Shown here: positions 54,492-62,964 of the stretch, piece by piece
Position numbering within the stretch: the stretch's first letter is position 1
Layout of the letters: the number at the start of each line of letters is the position of its first letter
NCBI RefSeq assembly: GCF_013166575.1
Contig: NZ_JABKKE010000007.1
Coordinates: 1 to 64,000, forward strand
Reading direction: 5' to 3'
DNA: 64,000 nucleotides
From: Xylanibacter rodentium
Lineage (GTDB): Bacteria; Bacteroidota; Bacteroidia; Bacteroidales; Bacteroidaceae
Program-made: the position numbers and the translations under genes
Notes under the pieces: model-generated
Told to the model about the DNA's origin: nothing
Seen by the model: the letters and a program-made list of their open reading frames with translations, nothing else
Database searches by the model: none

Positions 54492-55139
54492 ATGAACAGA
54501 AAAGAAAGATATGGCATAGTGTTGGAACACTTCCGCAAAGAGATGCCGGAAGTGAATACCGAACTGGAATTCGGCAGCATTTTTCAGTTGCTCGTTGCCG
54601 TAGTTCTGAGTGCCCAATGCACTGACAAAAGAATAAACCAGGTAACGCCGGAACTGTTCCGACGCTACCCTACCGCCACCGAAATGGCAAAGGCCGAGCA
54701 GGAAGACGTATTGGAATATATCAAGAGTGTGTCGTATCCGAACGCCAAATCAAAGCACCTCGTGGAAATGGCACGTGCATTGACAAAGAGACACGGTGGA
54801 GAAGTGCCGTCGGATATGAACGACCTGCTTGACCTTCCAGGAGTGGGACGCAAGACGGCAAACGTGATACAGTCGGTGGCTTTTGGCAAGTCTGCAATGG
54901 CTGTCGACACCCATGTATTCAGAGTAAGCCACCGTCTGGGCCTCGTTTCCGCAAAAGACGACACACCATATAAAGTGGAACAGACACTGATAAAGAATAT
55001 TCCGGCAGAAGATATCCCCAAAGCACACCATTGGCTGCTACTGCACGGCCGATATGTATGCACGTCGCGCAAACCGCATTGCGACAGATGTGATTTGGAA
55101 AATGTATGCCCGAAAATGATTGAGAACTCCAAACTCTGA
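54492..55139 (+). CDS. nth: Endonuclease III
   Basis: DNA glycosylase/AP lyase for oxidised pyrimidines in base excision repair. The 215 residues match the family. The helix-hairpin-helix LPGVGRKTANVI carries the catalytic Lys, and the catalytic Asp is in AVDTHVFRVSHRLG. The C-terminal [4Fe-4S] cluster has the spacing C-x6-C-x2-C-x5-C (CTSRKPHCDRCDLENVC). ATG 54492 (MNRKERYGIVLEHF) is the natural start; a longer frame upstream runs through promoter DNA. Confidence 0.96.
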   Translation: MNRKERYGIVLEHFRKEMPEVNTELEFGSIFQLLVAVVLSAQCTDKRINQVTPELFRRYPTATEMAKAEQEDVLEYIKSVSYPNAKSKHLVEMARALTKRHGGEVPSDMNDLLDLPGVGRKTANVIQSVAFGKSAMAVDTHVFRVSHRLGLVSAKDDTPYKVEQTLIKNIPAEDIPKAHHWLLLHGRYVCTSRKPHCDRCDLENVCPKMIENSKL

Positions 55140-55146
55140 AAAAATA

Positions 55147-55199
55147 AAATATCCGTTTGCAAACGTCATTGATATGCTCTGTTGCAAACGGATATTTTC
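55147..55199. terminator. Terminator between nth and the 55206 gene
   Basis: AAATATCCGTTTGCAA pairs with TTGCAAACGGATATTT, a perfect 16-bp stem, and runs into T residues on both strands. It lies between converging genes and can serve both. Confidence 0.85.
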
Positions 55200-55205
55200 A
55201 AACCG

Positions 55206-55706
55206 TCATTTCCTATTTCCTCTATGATTTGCCAAAGGCTTCTTGTGAGCGTCGTGGCTCTGGCGCTCCTTGCCTGCCGCCACTCTGCCCCTGTTAAGCA
55301 TGCGGCGATGAAACTTTTCCTCTGCCTTTATCACATCAAACAACTTGCTTGCCGGGATTATCGAAAGAAACTTCTCATGATACGTCTGCTGTATCTTCTT
55401 CAGTTCCAAATCCATCTTGTCACACTTTCTTATCACTTCGCGGCATCCTGCATCATCTGCCGGCTTGCGCTTGGACAGTTTGCGCATGTTGTCGAAAATA
55501 TTCCGTTTCTTCCTGTTCATCTCATCATATACGGGAAAAAACTTTGATGCTTCTTTTGGAGTAAGACAAGCCTCTTTCGTAATAAACTGCTCTATCTCGG
55601 CACGAAACTTCTCCGGTGAAAATCCGTTTTTATTCTTTTCCTGTGCACCCGATGCCAAGACACACAGTAAAAGCAATAACGATGCAAAAAACCTATACAT
55701 CTTCAT
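55206..55706 (-). CDS. Small exported helical protein of the ECF sigma operon
   Basis: The 166-residue protein has a signal peptide (MYRFFASLLLLLCVLASGAQ). The mature part is charged and predicted helical, with FSPEKFRAEIEQFITKEACLTPKEASKFFPVYDEMNRKKR and a very basic C-terminus (HDAHKKPLANHRGNRK). The layout is reminiscent of Spy/CpxP/LTXXQ-like periplasmic proteins, but I see no firm family match. It is the last gene after an ECF sigma factor and a putative anti-sigma, 11 bp from the latter, so it is probably a sensor modulator or regulon member. Confidence 0.65.
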   Translation of the reverse strand: MKMYRFFASLLLLLCVLASGAQEKNKNGFSPEKFRAEIEQFITKEACLTPKEASKFFPVYDEMNRKKRNIFDNMRKLSKRKPADDAGCREVIRKCDKMDLELKKIQQTYHEKFLSIIPASKLFDVIKAEEKFHRRMLNRGRVAAGKERQSHDAHKKPLANHRGNRK

Positions 55707-55717
55707 ACTTAACTTTT

Positions 55718-56098
55718 TTATTCTCCGGACAGATAGGCATATATATCCGTATTGTCCATCATTACATAATCTGCAAACTCTTCCTCGTAAGTGTATGAAC
55801 CGGAACCGGTAGAACCTGACGCCACAACATCGTCAGCATTCTCTTCTGACCTTAATCCCGACTCATTGATATAAACCACCGTGCCAAATACAGCAAGCAA
55901 GATACACGCAGCCGCATACATAATACCCCTGAATCTTGAAACGAAAGAACGACGCATCGGTATCTCCACGGCCTCACGCTCAGACAACTGTTCCATTATC
56001 CGAGACGGGAAACTGTCAAAATAACCATCCGGCACACGGAACGGATTGGCATCGCCCATCTTGTTTCTGATATACCTTTCTTCATTCTTCATAATCAT
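55718..56098 (-). CDS. Putative anti-sigma factor, single-span membrane protein
   Basis: The 126-residue protein has a soluble N-terminal part with NPFRVPDGYFDSFPSRIMEQL, a motif common in Bacteroidetes proteins next to ECF sigma genes. One membrane helix follows (YAAACILLAVFGTVVYI, about 57-75), then a short acidic periplasmic tail. No zinc HxxxCxxC motif is present. It starts 35 bp after the sigma gene stop. The anti-sigma role is inferred from position and topology. ATG 56092 is an alternative start. Confidence 0.68.
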   Translation of the reverse strand: MIMKNEERYIRNKMGDANPFRVPDGYFDSFPSRIMEQLSEREAVEIPMRRSFVSRFRGIMYAAACILLAVFGTVVYINESGLRSEENADDVVASGSTGSGSYTYEEEFADYVMMDNTDIYAYLSGE

Positions 56099-56133
56099 TC
56101 TTTATTTATTTGACGCCATGATACATAAAAGGT

Positions 56134-56685
56134 TTAATCGTTGGATCTGAAATATTCGGATATTTTCTTTACCGCAATATGATAAGATGCTTTCAGAGCC
56201 CCTTCGGATGTGTTGAGCACTTTGCTCATCTCGCTATATTTCATATCGTCGAAATACTTCATGTTAAACACCATACGCTGCACTTCAGGCAGTTTTGATA
56301 TAGCCTGCTGAAGCATTGCGGCCGCCTTGTCTCCGTCAAAATACCTGTCGGCCATCAGCATGTTCGACACAGAAGATTCGTCGGCATCTGCTGTTACAGC
56401 AGCCATGCTTTTCTGATGGCGCATGAAATCAAGACTTTCATTGACGGCTATGCGATAAAGCCAGGTAGACAGCTTGGAATCATTACGAAACGTGTCCAAC
56501 CGGCTCCAAGCCTTTATGAAGACATTCTGCATCACATCATTGGAATCCTCATGGGTAAGCACAATACGTCGGACAAGCCAATACAGCTGCTCACTATACT
56601 GGCGCACCACCATTTCGAAAGCCTTACGCTGAGTCTTCGGCTCTGACAACAGTGCTATAACCTTGTGCTCGTCATAATTGTTCAC
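56134..56685 (-). CDS. ECF-type RNA polymerase sigma factor
   Basis: The 183-residue sigma-70 family protein has region 2 (LVRRIVLTHEDSNDVMQNVFIKAWSRLDTF ... STWLYRIAVNESLDF) and region 4 with a helix-turn-helix (LPEVQRMVFNMKYFDDMKYSEMSKVL). No region 3 or signal domain is present. The start codon is GTG at 56685, 15 bp after the L,D-transpeptidase stop. The gene order sigma, membrane protein, exported helical protein suggests an envelope-stress circuit. Confidence 0.93.
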   Translation of the reverse strand: MNNYDEHKVIALLSEPKTQRKAFEMVVRQYSEQLYWLVRRIVLTHEDSNDVMQNVFIKAWSRLDTFRNDSKLSTWLYRIAVNESLDFMRHQKSMAAVTADADESSVSNMLMADRYFDGDKAAAMLQQAISKLPEVQRMVFNMKYFDDMKYSEMSKVLNTSEGALKASYHIAVKKISEYFRSND

Positions 56686-56700
56686 CTTTAATTTGATGGT

Positions 56701-58227
56701 TTATTTCATAAAAGGTTTAATCGCCGCCCCTATTACATCATCATATCCATAAATATCCGGATAGGTTGAAAGGACACCTTTCTCGTTGGGATAAATAGTA
56801 TAATAAGTTATGAGAAGAGGTACACGCGGCTGAACTTTAAGCCCGCTGACAAGTTTTGTTTTGTTATCCGGATTCTTGATATATTTAATTCCACGTTCTG
56901 TCTCCGGCTTTATATCCATAGATATACGCAATTTGTCAAGCAACCATTCGTCGGGTTCGTCCAAAAGAAAAGCGGCAAGGTCAAAAGGCTTCTGCACCCT
57001 TACGCATCCATGGGACACGCTGCGTACCGCACGCGAGAATACCGAACGGCTTGACGTGTCGTGCAGAAAGACGGAGAACTGATTTGGAAAACGAAAAACA
57101 ATACGCCCCATAGAATTGCCTTCGCCTCCTTCCTGAGCAACACGATATCGGCCGCTTTTCAGCATTTCGACAGTAACTTCTTCCGGGTCGAGCAGATCGC
57201 CCGACTCACGCTCGATTATATTATAACGATTACGTTCAAAATAATCGGCATCACCGGCATGATGTGCTACTTCATTCTTTATGATACTGACAGGAATATT
57301 CCATATCGGATTGACCTCCATACGCTCTATTTCGCTCGACAGCAAAGGGGTCTTGGTCTTACGTGCTCCGCAACCAACCATCATGTCAAGAGATTCACTG
57401 CCACCAAAAGCATACAAATGGAATGCGGGGATGTTCACCACTATATATTTGCCCGTGGTATCCAATCCATTCACTTCACGCCAACGCAGACGCTCCATAT
57501 TGCAAACAATCTTCATGCGTTCTGCCTCGGTTGCCGTCTTTAGTTTTCGTTTCAATACATAATATAATGTGTCTTCAGGCTGTGACCGTTGCAAGAACTC
57601 TCCCACACTATCATTGTAAATATGGCGAAGAGCTGCTGCAAAATATTCCTTTCCTGGACGTAGGATGTCTATATCAAACAGTCGTTTATAAACGACCGGA
57701 CGCCCCGCGGGGGTATCTGCTATGGTATCAAGCCGGTTGAAAATGTACATGGGATTGACAAAACCGAAGTAATGACCGGTCGAATAGCGCATGAAAGCCA
57801 CGGTGAGACAATACTCCAGACGGGCCATTACCTTGTTTATATTATTGTCAGTTCCATTAAAATCAAGATTGCGGATTAGTTTCAAGTCACGCTCCATGTC
57901 GTCAACAAAAAACATCCCGCGACTGAAACCAATATCATCGACCGTACGAAGAAAGGCAAGAAGAGTGTCTGCACGTTCGTCTACGCCATAACGGTCAATC
58001 CAAAGAAATACTCCACCATTCTGATAATAACTCCGTATATACTTGTCTTCAGCGCGCCCGCTGTCATTCGAAACGCACATTGCGACGATATTCTCGCGTA
58101 TGCGGCGTGAACTTAAATCAAAAGCAGGCGTTTTCAAATCAGAAAACGCCTCCATTGTTATGTCTCTATTAGGATTTTGTTTACCTTGCCTGCAACCGGA
58201 AAACAGAAACAGCAGGCACACTAACAT
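56701..58227 (-). CDS. L,D-transpeptidase (YcbB-like) lipoprotein
   Basis: Makes 3-3 crosslinks in peptidoglycan or attaches proteins to it. About 508 residues. The N-terminal lipoprotein signal is MLVCLLFLFSGC. A long scaffold follows, then the YkuD catalytic domain with VNIPAFHLYAFGG, FLHDTSSRSVFSRAVRSVSHGCVRV (catalytic His and Cys) and a C-terminal extension. ATG 58227 overlaps the stop of the upstream gene as TGATG, which supports translational coupling. A start at 58278 with a more basic signal peptide is possible. It is directly followed by the ECF sigma gene. Confidence 0.88.
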   Translation of the reverse strand: MLVCLLFLFSGCRQGKQNPNRDITMEAFSDLKTPAFDLSSRRIRENIVAMCVSNDSGRAEDKYIRSYYQNGGVFLWIDRYGVDERADTLLAFLRTVDDIGFSRGMFFVDDMERDLKLIRNLDFNGTDNNINKVMARLEYCLTVAFMRYSTGHYFGFVNPMYIFNRLDTIADTPAGRPVVYKRLFDIDILRPGKEYFAAALRHIYNDSVGEFLQRSQPEDTLYYVLKRKLKTATEAERMKIVCNMERLRWREVNGLDTTGKYIVVNIPAFHLYAFGGSESLDMMVGCGARKTKTPLLSSEIERMEVNPIWNIPVSIIKNEVAHHAGDADYFERNRYNIIERESGDLLDPEEVTVEMLKSGRYRVAQEGGEGNSMGRIVFRFPNQFSVFLHDTSSRSVFSRAVRSVSHGCVRVQKPFDLAAFLLDEPDEWLLDKLRISMDIKPETERGIKYIKNPDNKTKLVSGLKVQPRVPLLITYYTIYPNEKGVLSTYPDIYGYDDVIGAAIKPFMK

Positions 58228-58544
58228 CAGTGGATAGATACCTTTCTCACCACCTTGCCTATTTTCAGTATGTAACAACCTTTTGGTATATTAAGTTCGA
58301 CACGCTGTGCAGGACTCTCAATCTTTACTGTGGCCACCGGTTTGCCGGTAAGGGAAACGACCTCAAGAACAAGTCCCGAAGCACCCGTTACATGCAATGT
58401 AGACCGGTTGACTGTGATGTTTATATTGTTGCGTTCATCTACCTGCTCGGCAGCATTTGGCTCCTGTTCGGCGGTGCTTGCAACAGCAGGAACTGTAAAC
58501 GCACTTACAAAAACGAATGCTAATATCAGTAGATTTCTTATCAT
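58227..58544 (-). CDS. Small exported DUF3244-like protein
   Basis: The 105-residue protein has a signal peptide (MIRNLLILAFVFVSAFTVPAVA). A short beta-sandwich follows (NINITVNRSTLHVTGASG ... LEVVSLTGKPVATVKI ... GCYILKIGKVVRKVSI). The end resembles the T9SS type A sorting domain and the DUF3244 family of Bacteroidales. It is the first gene of the operon with the L,D-transpeptidase and ECF sigma module. The function is unknown. Confidence 0.75.
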   Translation of the reverse strand: MIRNLLILAFVFVSAFTVPAVASTAEQEPNAAEQVDERNNINITVNRSTLHVTGASGLVLEVVSLTGKPVATVKIESPAQRVELNIPKGCYILKIGKVVRKVSIH

Positions 58545-58567
58545 GCTATTCTTGTTTTATATTTTTG

Positions 58568-58598
58568 CAAATATACGATTTTATAACGATACTGCAAA
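58568..58598 (-). promoter_or_regulatory. Promoter of the L,D-transpeptidase / ECF sigma operon
   Basis: Minus-strand TTTG (58598-58595), 19 bp and TATATTTG (58575-58568), a perfect consensus match with a leader of about 17 nt. Confidence 0.78.
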
Positions 58599-58632
58599 AT
58601 TTTTATTGTAGAAAATACAATATCACAGTAAA

Positions 58633-59547
58633 TTAAACGTTGAATACTGCCATTTCTTCCGCCAAAAACGTATTGGAGAACTCACAGCGAGCCTCTTCCA
58701 GCAATATTTTCTCGTCTTCGTAACGTGCCGAAAAATGACCTATAATGAGCTTTTTCACACCGGCATCGCGAGCTACCCTGGCTGCCTCGGTCGCCGTAGA
58801 ATGGAAATATTTTACCGCCCGGGCCTGATTGTCATCACCATATGTACTCTCATGATATAGCATTGTGACGCCTCTTAACAACCTATGCAAGCCGGGCATA
58901 TAGCGCGTATCACTGCAATAGGCATAGCTCCGCACTGGATCGGCCGGCAACGTAAGCCGTGAATTTGGTATAACATCTCCGTCAGGCGTGGTCCAATCCA
59001 TGCCGCTCTTGATATTGTTTATCTGACTCACCGGAATATCATACACATCCAGCATATCCCGGCGTATGTGCGGCAATGTGGGTTTCTCCCTGAACAGGAA
59101 CCCGCAACACGGCACCCTGTGCAGCAACGGAATGGTGGATACTGTGAGACTGCGGTCTTCATATATCACCTCGCTACGCGAAGTGTCTACAGGATGGAAC
59201 ATTACATCATACCCAAGATTCTGACAGAACAAATCAATCTGCGAACGGAATACCGGCTCCATCTCTGCAGTGGCGTAAATATGGAGCGGGGCTACGCGCC
59301 CGAGCATGCCGAACGTAGACAGCATGCCGAGCAGTCCGAAGCAATGGTCACCGTGCAGATGCGATATGAACACATGGTTTATCTTCGTGAATCTCAGCCG
59401 TGAACGGCGCAACTGCATCTGTGTGCCTTCACCACAATCCACCATAAACATCTTCTCACGTATCTCGACAATCTGAGACGATGCATAATGGCGCAATGTC
59501 GGCAAAGCACTGCCACATCCCAATATATGTACTCTGAAAGGTTCCAC
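58633..59547 (-). CDS. rnz: Ribonuclease Z
   Basis: Zinc phosphodiesterase that trims tRNA 3' ends. The 304-residue metallo-beta-lactamase fold protein has ILGCGSALPT, MVDCGEGTQMQLRR, the metal motif FISHLHGDHCFGLLGML, YCSDTRY, LYHESTY and LIIGHFSARY with the C-terminal His. The start codon is GTG at 59547; an upstream in-frame ATG is followed by a stop. It stands between the L,D-transpeptidase operon and the mazG pair. Confidence 0.95.
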   Translation of the reverse strand: MEPFRVHILGCGSALPTLRHYASSQIVEIREKMFMVDCGEGTQMQLRRSRLRFTKINHVFISHLHGDHCFGLLGMLSTFGMLGRVAPLHIYATAEMEPVFRSQIDLFCQNLGYDVMFHPVDTSRSEVIYEDRSLTVSTIPLLHRVPCCGFLFREKPTLPHIRRDMLDVYDIPVSQINNIKSGMDWTTPDGDVIPNSRLTLPADPVRSYAYCSDTRYMPGLHRLLRGVTMLYHESTYGDDNQARAVKYFHSTATEAARVARDAGVKKLIIGHFSARYEDEKILLEEARCEFSNTFLAEEMAVFNV

Positions 59548-59601
59548 TTAAATCATATTAGATATAAAAACAGCTAAACACAACATTCGAAATACTATAC
59601 A

Positions 59602-60204
59602 TCATTTCAGTCTACCGTACTCGAAAAGATCTTCCTCATTCTTATATACCAAAGAGTCGGCATCCAACTTTACGATATCGTATACATTGATTTCCTCCTC
59701 GTCACCACCGCCCTCACGTACTGACTGTATCTCGATACGACCATTGACGATGCGCCATGTCTTATAGACAATGGTGCTTTGATCGATACTCTCCGCTATA
59801 CCGCCGTCTTTAAGACTAATTCCTACAAAAGAACTGCCGTCGAGCGGATTGGGCATTACCCAATTACCCAACAGCGTTGTCTCGTTGATGACAAGCTGCG
59901 CAACAGTTTTATCATCGTTTAGCAACACCGCCATACGATCACCGCAGGCATACCCGCCCAGCACCTTTCCGTTTTCCTTTGCGTCGGTGATACTCAGAGA
60001 AAGGGTATCACCACTGTCTGTTATCATCTGAAGAGTGTTCATTGCCGACCCCTCGCCGCATATTCCGAAAACAGTCTTTTCGGCATTGACATACACTGTC
60101 GACGAATCCTCGCCGGCACTGTCAGGAGTTTGTCTGTTCTCACCGCCACATCCTGACAACAACATGACAGCAGCAATAAATGCCATTAATCCGGACTTCT
60201 TCAT
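59602..60204 (-). CDS. Putative lipoprotein, lipocalin-like
   Basis: The 200-residue protein has a lipoprotein signal (FIAAVMLLSGC). Beta-rich sequence follows, such as TVFGICGEGSAMNTLQMIT, TLSLSITDAKENGKVLGGYACGDRM, LLGNWVMPNP and VYKTWRIVNGRIEI. The LGNWV..P...G pattern is like lipocalin-like proteins of Bacteroidales. No function is known. ATG 60204 lies 2 bp after the mazG stop, so it is co-transcribed with mazG. The in-frame TTG at 60210 is less likely. Confidence 0.72.
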   Translation of the reverse strand: MKKSGLMAFIAAVMLLSGCGGENRQTPDSAGEDSSTVYVNAEKTVFGICGEGSAMNTLQMITDSGDTLSLSITDAKENGKVLGGYACGDRMAVLLNDDKTVAQLVINETTLLGNWVMPNPLDGSSFVGISLKDGGIAESIDQSTIVYKTWRIVNGRIEIQSVREGGGDEEEINVYDIVKLDADSLVYKNEEDLFEYGRLK

Positions 60205-60206
60205 TA

Positions 60207-61079
60207 TCAAATATTCTTTGGTGTTTGTTTTTTCTCAATTTCTTTCGCCTCGTTCCACAGAGCGTCCATTTCTCCGAGCGTCATATCTTTAAGCGGCTTG
60301 CCTATTTTTATACTGTGCTCCTCTATATAGTTGAACCGCCGTATAAACTTGGCATTGGTTTTCTCCAAGGCCGTATCAGGATTTATGTGATACAGACGTC
60401 CGGCATTGACCACACTGAAAATAAAATCTCCGAACTCCTCCATTGAACATTCTTTGTCTCCACGGACCAGTTCCGTCTCCAGCTCATCCAATTCCTCACG
60501 CACCTTGGCCCAAACATCATGCCTGTCTTCCCAATCAAAGCCTACGTTGCGGGCCTTGTCCTGAACACGATAGGCCTTTATCAGAGACGGAAGAGATTCG
60601 GGCACTCCCGAAAGCACACTCTTGTTACCGTCCTTTTCCTTCAACTTTATCTGTTCCCAGTTTTCTATCACCTTTTGAGCGGTATCAGCCTTCTGCATGT
60701 CGCCGCCATCACCGTTTTCACCATACGGCAAAGGTTTTGGAGCCGCCTGCCCCACCTGCGACGGATGATATACATGCGGATGACGGAATATCAGCTTGTC
60801 AGTCAGCTTGCCGCATACGTCAGCAATGTCGAACTTTCCGTTCTCCTCACCTATCTTTGCATAAAAACAAATATGCAGCAACACATCTCCAAGTTCCTTG
60901 CATATGTTTGACTCATCACTCTTCATCAGGGCGTCGCATAACTCATACACCTCTTCTATAGTGTTAGGTCTCAGACTTTCATTGGTCTGTTTCCTGTCCC
61001 ACGGACATTTCTCTCTAAGCGTATCAAGCACGTCGAGGAAACGCCCGAATGCTTCCATTTTTTCTTCTCTTGTATGCAT
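60207..61079 (-). CDS. mazG: Nucleoside triphosphate pyrophosphohydrolase MazG
   Basis: Hydrolyses (d)NTPs to NMPs and pyrophosphate, for pool cleaning and ppGpp homeostasis. Two MazG repeats are present. The first has RFLDVLDTLREKCPWDRKQTNESLRPNTIEEVYEL and ELGDVLLHICFYA. The second has KVREELDELETEL and EEFGDFIFSVVNAGR. E-E-x-x-E and E-x-x-D metal motifs are visible in both. ATG 61079 is chosen (MHTREEKMEAFGRFLD). 290 residues, normal length. Confidence 0.94.
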   Translation of the reverse strand: MHTREEKMEAFGRFLDVLDTLREKCPWDRKQTNESLRPNTIEEVYELCDALMKSDESNICKELGDVLLHICFYAKIGEENGKFDIADVCGKLTDKLIFRHPHVYHPSQVGQAAPKPLPYGENGDGGDMQKADTAQKVIENWEQIKLKEKDGNKSVLSGVPESLPSLIKAYRVQDKARNVGFDWEDRHDVWAKVREELDELETELVRGDKECSMEEFGDFIFSVVNAGRLYHINPDTALEKTNAKFIRRFNYIEEHSIKIGKPLKDMTLGEMDALWNEAKEIEKKQTPKNI

Positions 61080-61100
61080 GAATATATTCTTTATCCATTG

Positions 61101-61132
61101 CAAAAATAAGCAACTTTGTCCATCCGGCCAAA
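61101..61132 (-). promoter_or_regulatory. Promoter of mazG
   Basis: Minus-strand TTTG (61132-61129), 20 bp and TATTTTTG (61108-61101), with a predicted start about 15 bp before the mazG ATG. Confidence 0.7.
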
Positions 61133-61260
61133 TTTATTGGAGTCATTTTACACTGAAACAGAAATGATACAGGCAAAACCATCATCGCAATTTACAGCCG
61201 TCCCGGATGCGGTTCAGCCATTCCACAGTATATCCACCACAACATCATAAATACGCCAGT

Positions 61261-62964
61261 TTACGGGAACGCCATTCCACGGAGACGGAACATCCTGACA
61301 TCCTCCTCGTCAAGACCAATCCTGTCAATGGCTTCCGGCCGATTGTGATCGTTAAGATAATGCCTTTTCTGCGACACGTAACAATTGTCTGCCACTGACA
61401 GACTGTCGTTGCGGCAAACAGTGCTTATACCGCCCATAGACAACATGGTGTGAAACACCACAGAATTGCTCGCCACATTCCGCCTGCAGTTTGCTGCAAG
61501 TGCATTTACCGCCTTCGGATAGACCCGGCGATAAGATTCCGATGTCCATATCAAAAACGGTACGTGCATATCGTAGTACGAAGGAACCGGAGATGCATGC
61601 AGAAAAAGGTTACGACTATCATCAAAAATATTCTCGCCATGATCGGAAGTATACAGCATTGCAGATATAACACCGCTTCCGCCAATCATAGCCATGATGT
61701 CCGAAAGGAGCTTGTCCGTGCAGCGTATAGTGTTGTCATAGGCGTTCAACAGTTCCTGTCTGTTTGCCGCTACAGCCTCGGTAGCGCCGTCCGGACGGAA
61801 AACCGCCGAACCACTCGGATAGCGCTCGCGATAGTTGAAGTGCGAACCATATGTGTGGAGCACGACAAACAGTTTTCTGTAGCCTTTTTCCAACACATCC
61901 GCCATAAGTTCGACAAGCCGGCTGTCGGAAGGATTGCTTTCGGCCTTTGGTCCGTCTTTTATAAACTTCCACTCATCGGCCTCCATACCGAAGATGTCGA
62001 TAAAAGAATGATTTGGACGCTGATTCGACAAAAAAACAGTATGAAATCCGGCTTCACGGAAAGCCGTGATGATGCTTTTTTCACGATATATCCGGTCATA
62101 ATCCTCTGCCGAAGCGGCAGAAAGGAGCATTGGGACACTTTTGTGTGTTGTGTTGGACTGTGTTATAACATCAGTAAACACCGTAAGTCCCGATGCAGCA
62201 GAAAGCAGCGGAGTTGTATCACGGTCATAACCATAAATTCCGAAATTCATGGCACGGGCAGTCTCCCCCACCACAAGTACATATATCTCTGCACTGCCAG
62301 GATCGTGTACAGACCGTGCCCCGAAAGAGAATCCGGCTGATGTCTTCTCATAATCAGACGTGGCTTTGGCCCGATCCACAGCCAGCACAAGGTTGTAACA
62401 CACATTCACGGGATACATGTCATTCTCCATTCTGTAATCCTTGTCGACAGAATATGCCACTGCAAGACACACAGCCCCTGCCATCACAGCCACAGCAGCA
62501 GCCTTACGTTGACGTCTGATGAAAGCAGTGTCAAGTTCCTCTTTCCTTATGATCGAACATATACCCAGCACAAGTACCGGAATGTAGATGGCAACCACCG
62601 TGACAATGGCCGGAACAAGATTGTCCAACAACTCAATAGCCTCATCGGCATTGGTTGTCACAAGATTCAGAAACATATCCACCGATATCACCGAGCGTCC
62701 GAATAGATAAAGCAGAACAATCTGGAACGCGGCAAAGAACATGAGAGGAAACATCACCCATGCCATTATCCCCGGACGCCGGCCGAACGTCATAGCCAAC
62801 CATACTGCCGACACAGGAAAAACCACATTGGCAACTTTTCCCGGCAGTGACATCATCTCTGTAAAGTCAAGGGCCATGTTAGGTATTGTCAGCACGATGA
62901 CGGTGAGGATGAAAAGACACCTGGGTGATACGCACCAATTGTATATTTTACTAAAAAGCTTCAT
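61261..62964 (-). CDS. Phosphoethanolamine transferase (EptA/sulfatase family)
   Basis: Transfers phosphoethanolamine to lipid A or another envelope glycan, which can lower polymyxin sensitivity. The 567-residue protein has five hydrophobic segments in its first 175 residues. The periplasmic alkaline-phosphatase-like domain has the nucleophile Thr (T235 in VVGETARAMNFGIYGYDRDTTP), TQSNTTHKSVPMLLS, LHTYGSHFNYRERYP and the metal-binding TSDHGENIFD. The acceptor cannot be read from sequence. Its ATG overlaps the end of the upstream surface-antigen gene by 14 bp, so the two are co-transcribed. Confidence 0.9.
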   Translation of the reverse strand: MKLFSKIYNWCVSPRCLFILTVIVLTIPNMALDFTEMMSLPGKVANVVFPVSAVWLAMTFGRRPGIMAWVMFPLMFFAAFQIVLLYLFGRSVISVDMFLNLVTTNADEAIELLDNLVPAIVTVVAIYIPVLVLGICSIIRKEELDTAFIRRQRKAAAVAVMAGAVCLAVAYSVDKDYRMENDMYPVNVCYNLVLAVDRAKATSDYEKTSAGFSFGARSVHDPGSAEIYVLVVGETARAMNFGIYGYDRDTTPLLSAASGLTVFTDVITQSNTTHKSVPMLLSAASAEDYDRIYREKSIITAFREAGFHTVFLSNQRPNHSFIDIFGMEADEWKFIKDGPKAESNPSDSRLVELMADVLEKGYRKLFVVLHTYGSHFNYRERYPSGSAVFRPDGATEAVAANRQELLNAYDNTIRCTDKLLSDIMAMIGGSGVISAMLYTSDHGENIFDDSRNLFLHASPVPSYYDMHVPFLIWTSESYRRVYPKAVNALAANCRRNVASNSVVFHTMLSMGGISTVCRNDSLSVADNCYVSQKRHYLNDHNRPEAIDRIGLDEEDVRMFRLRGMAFP

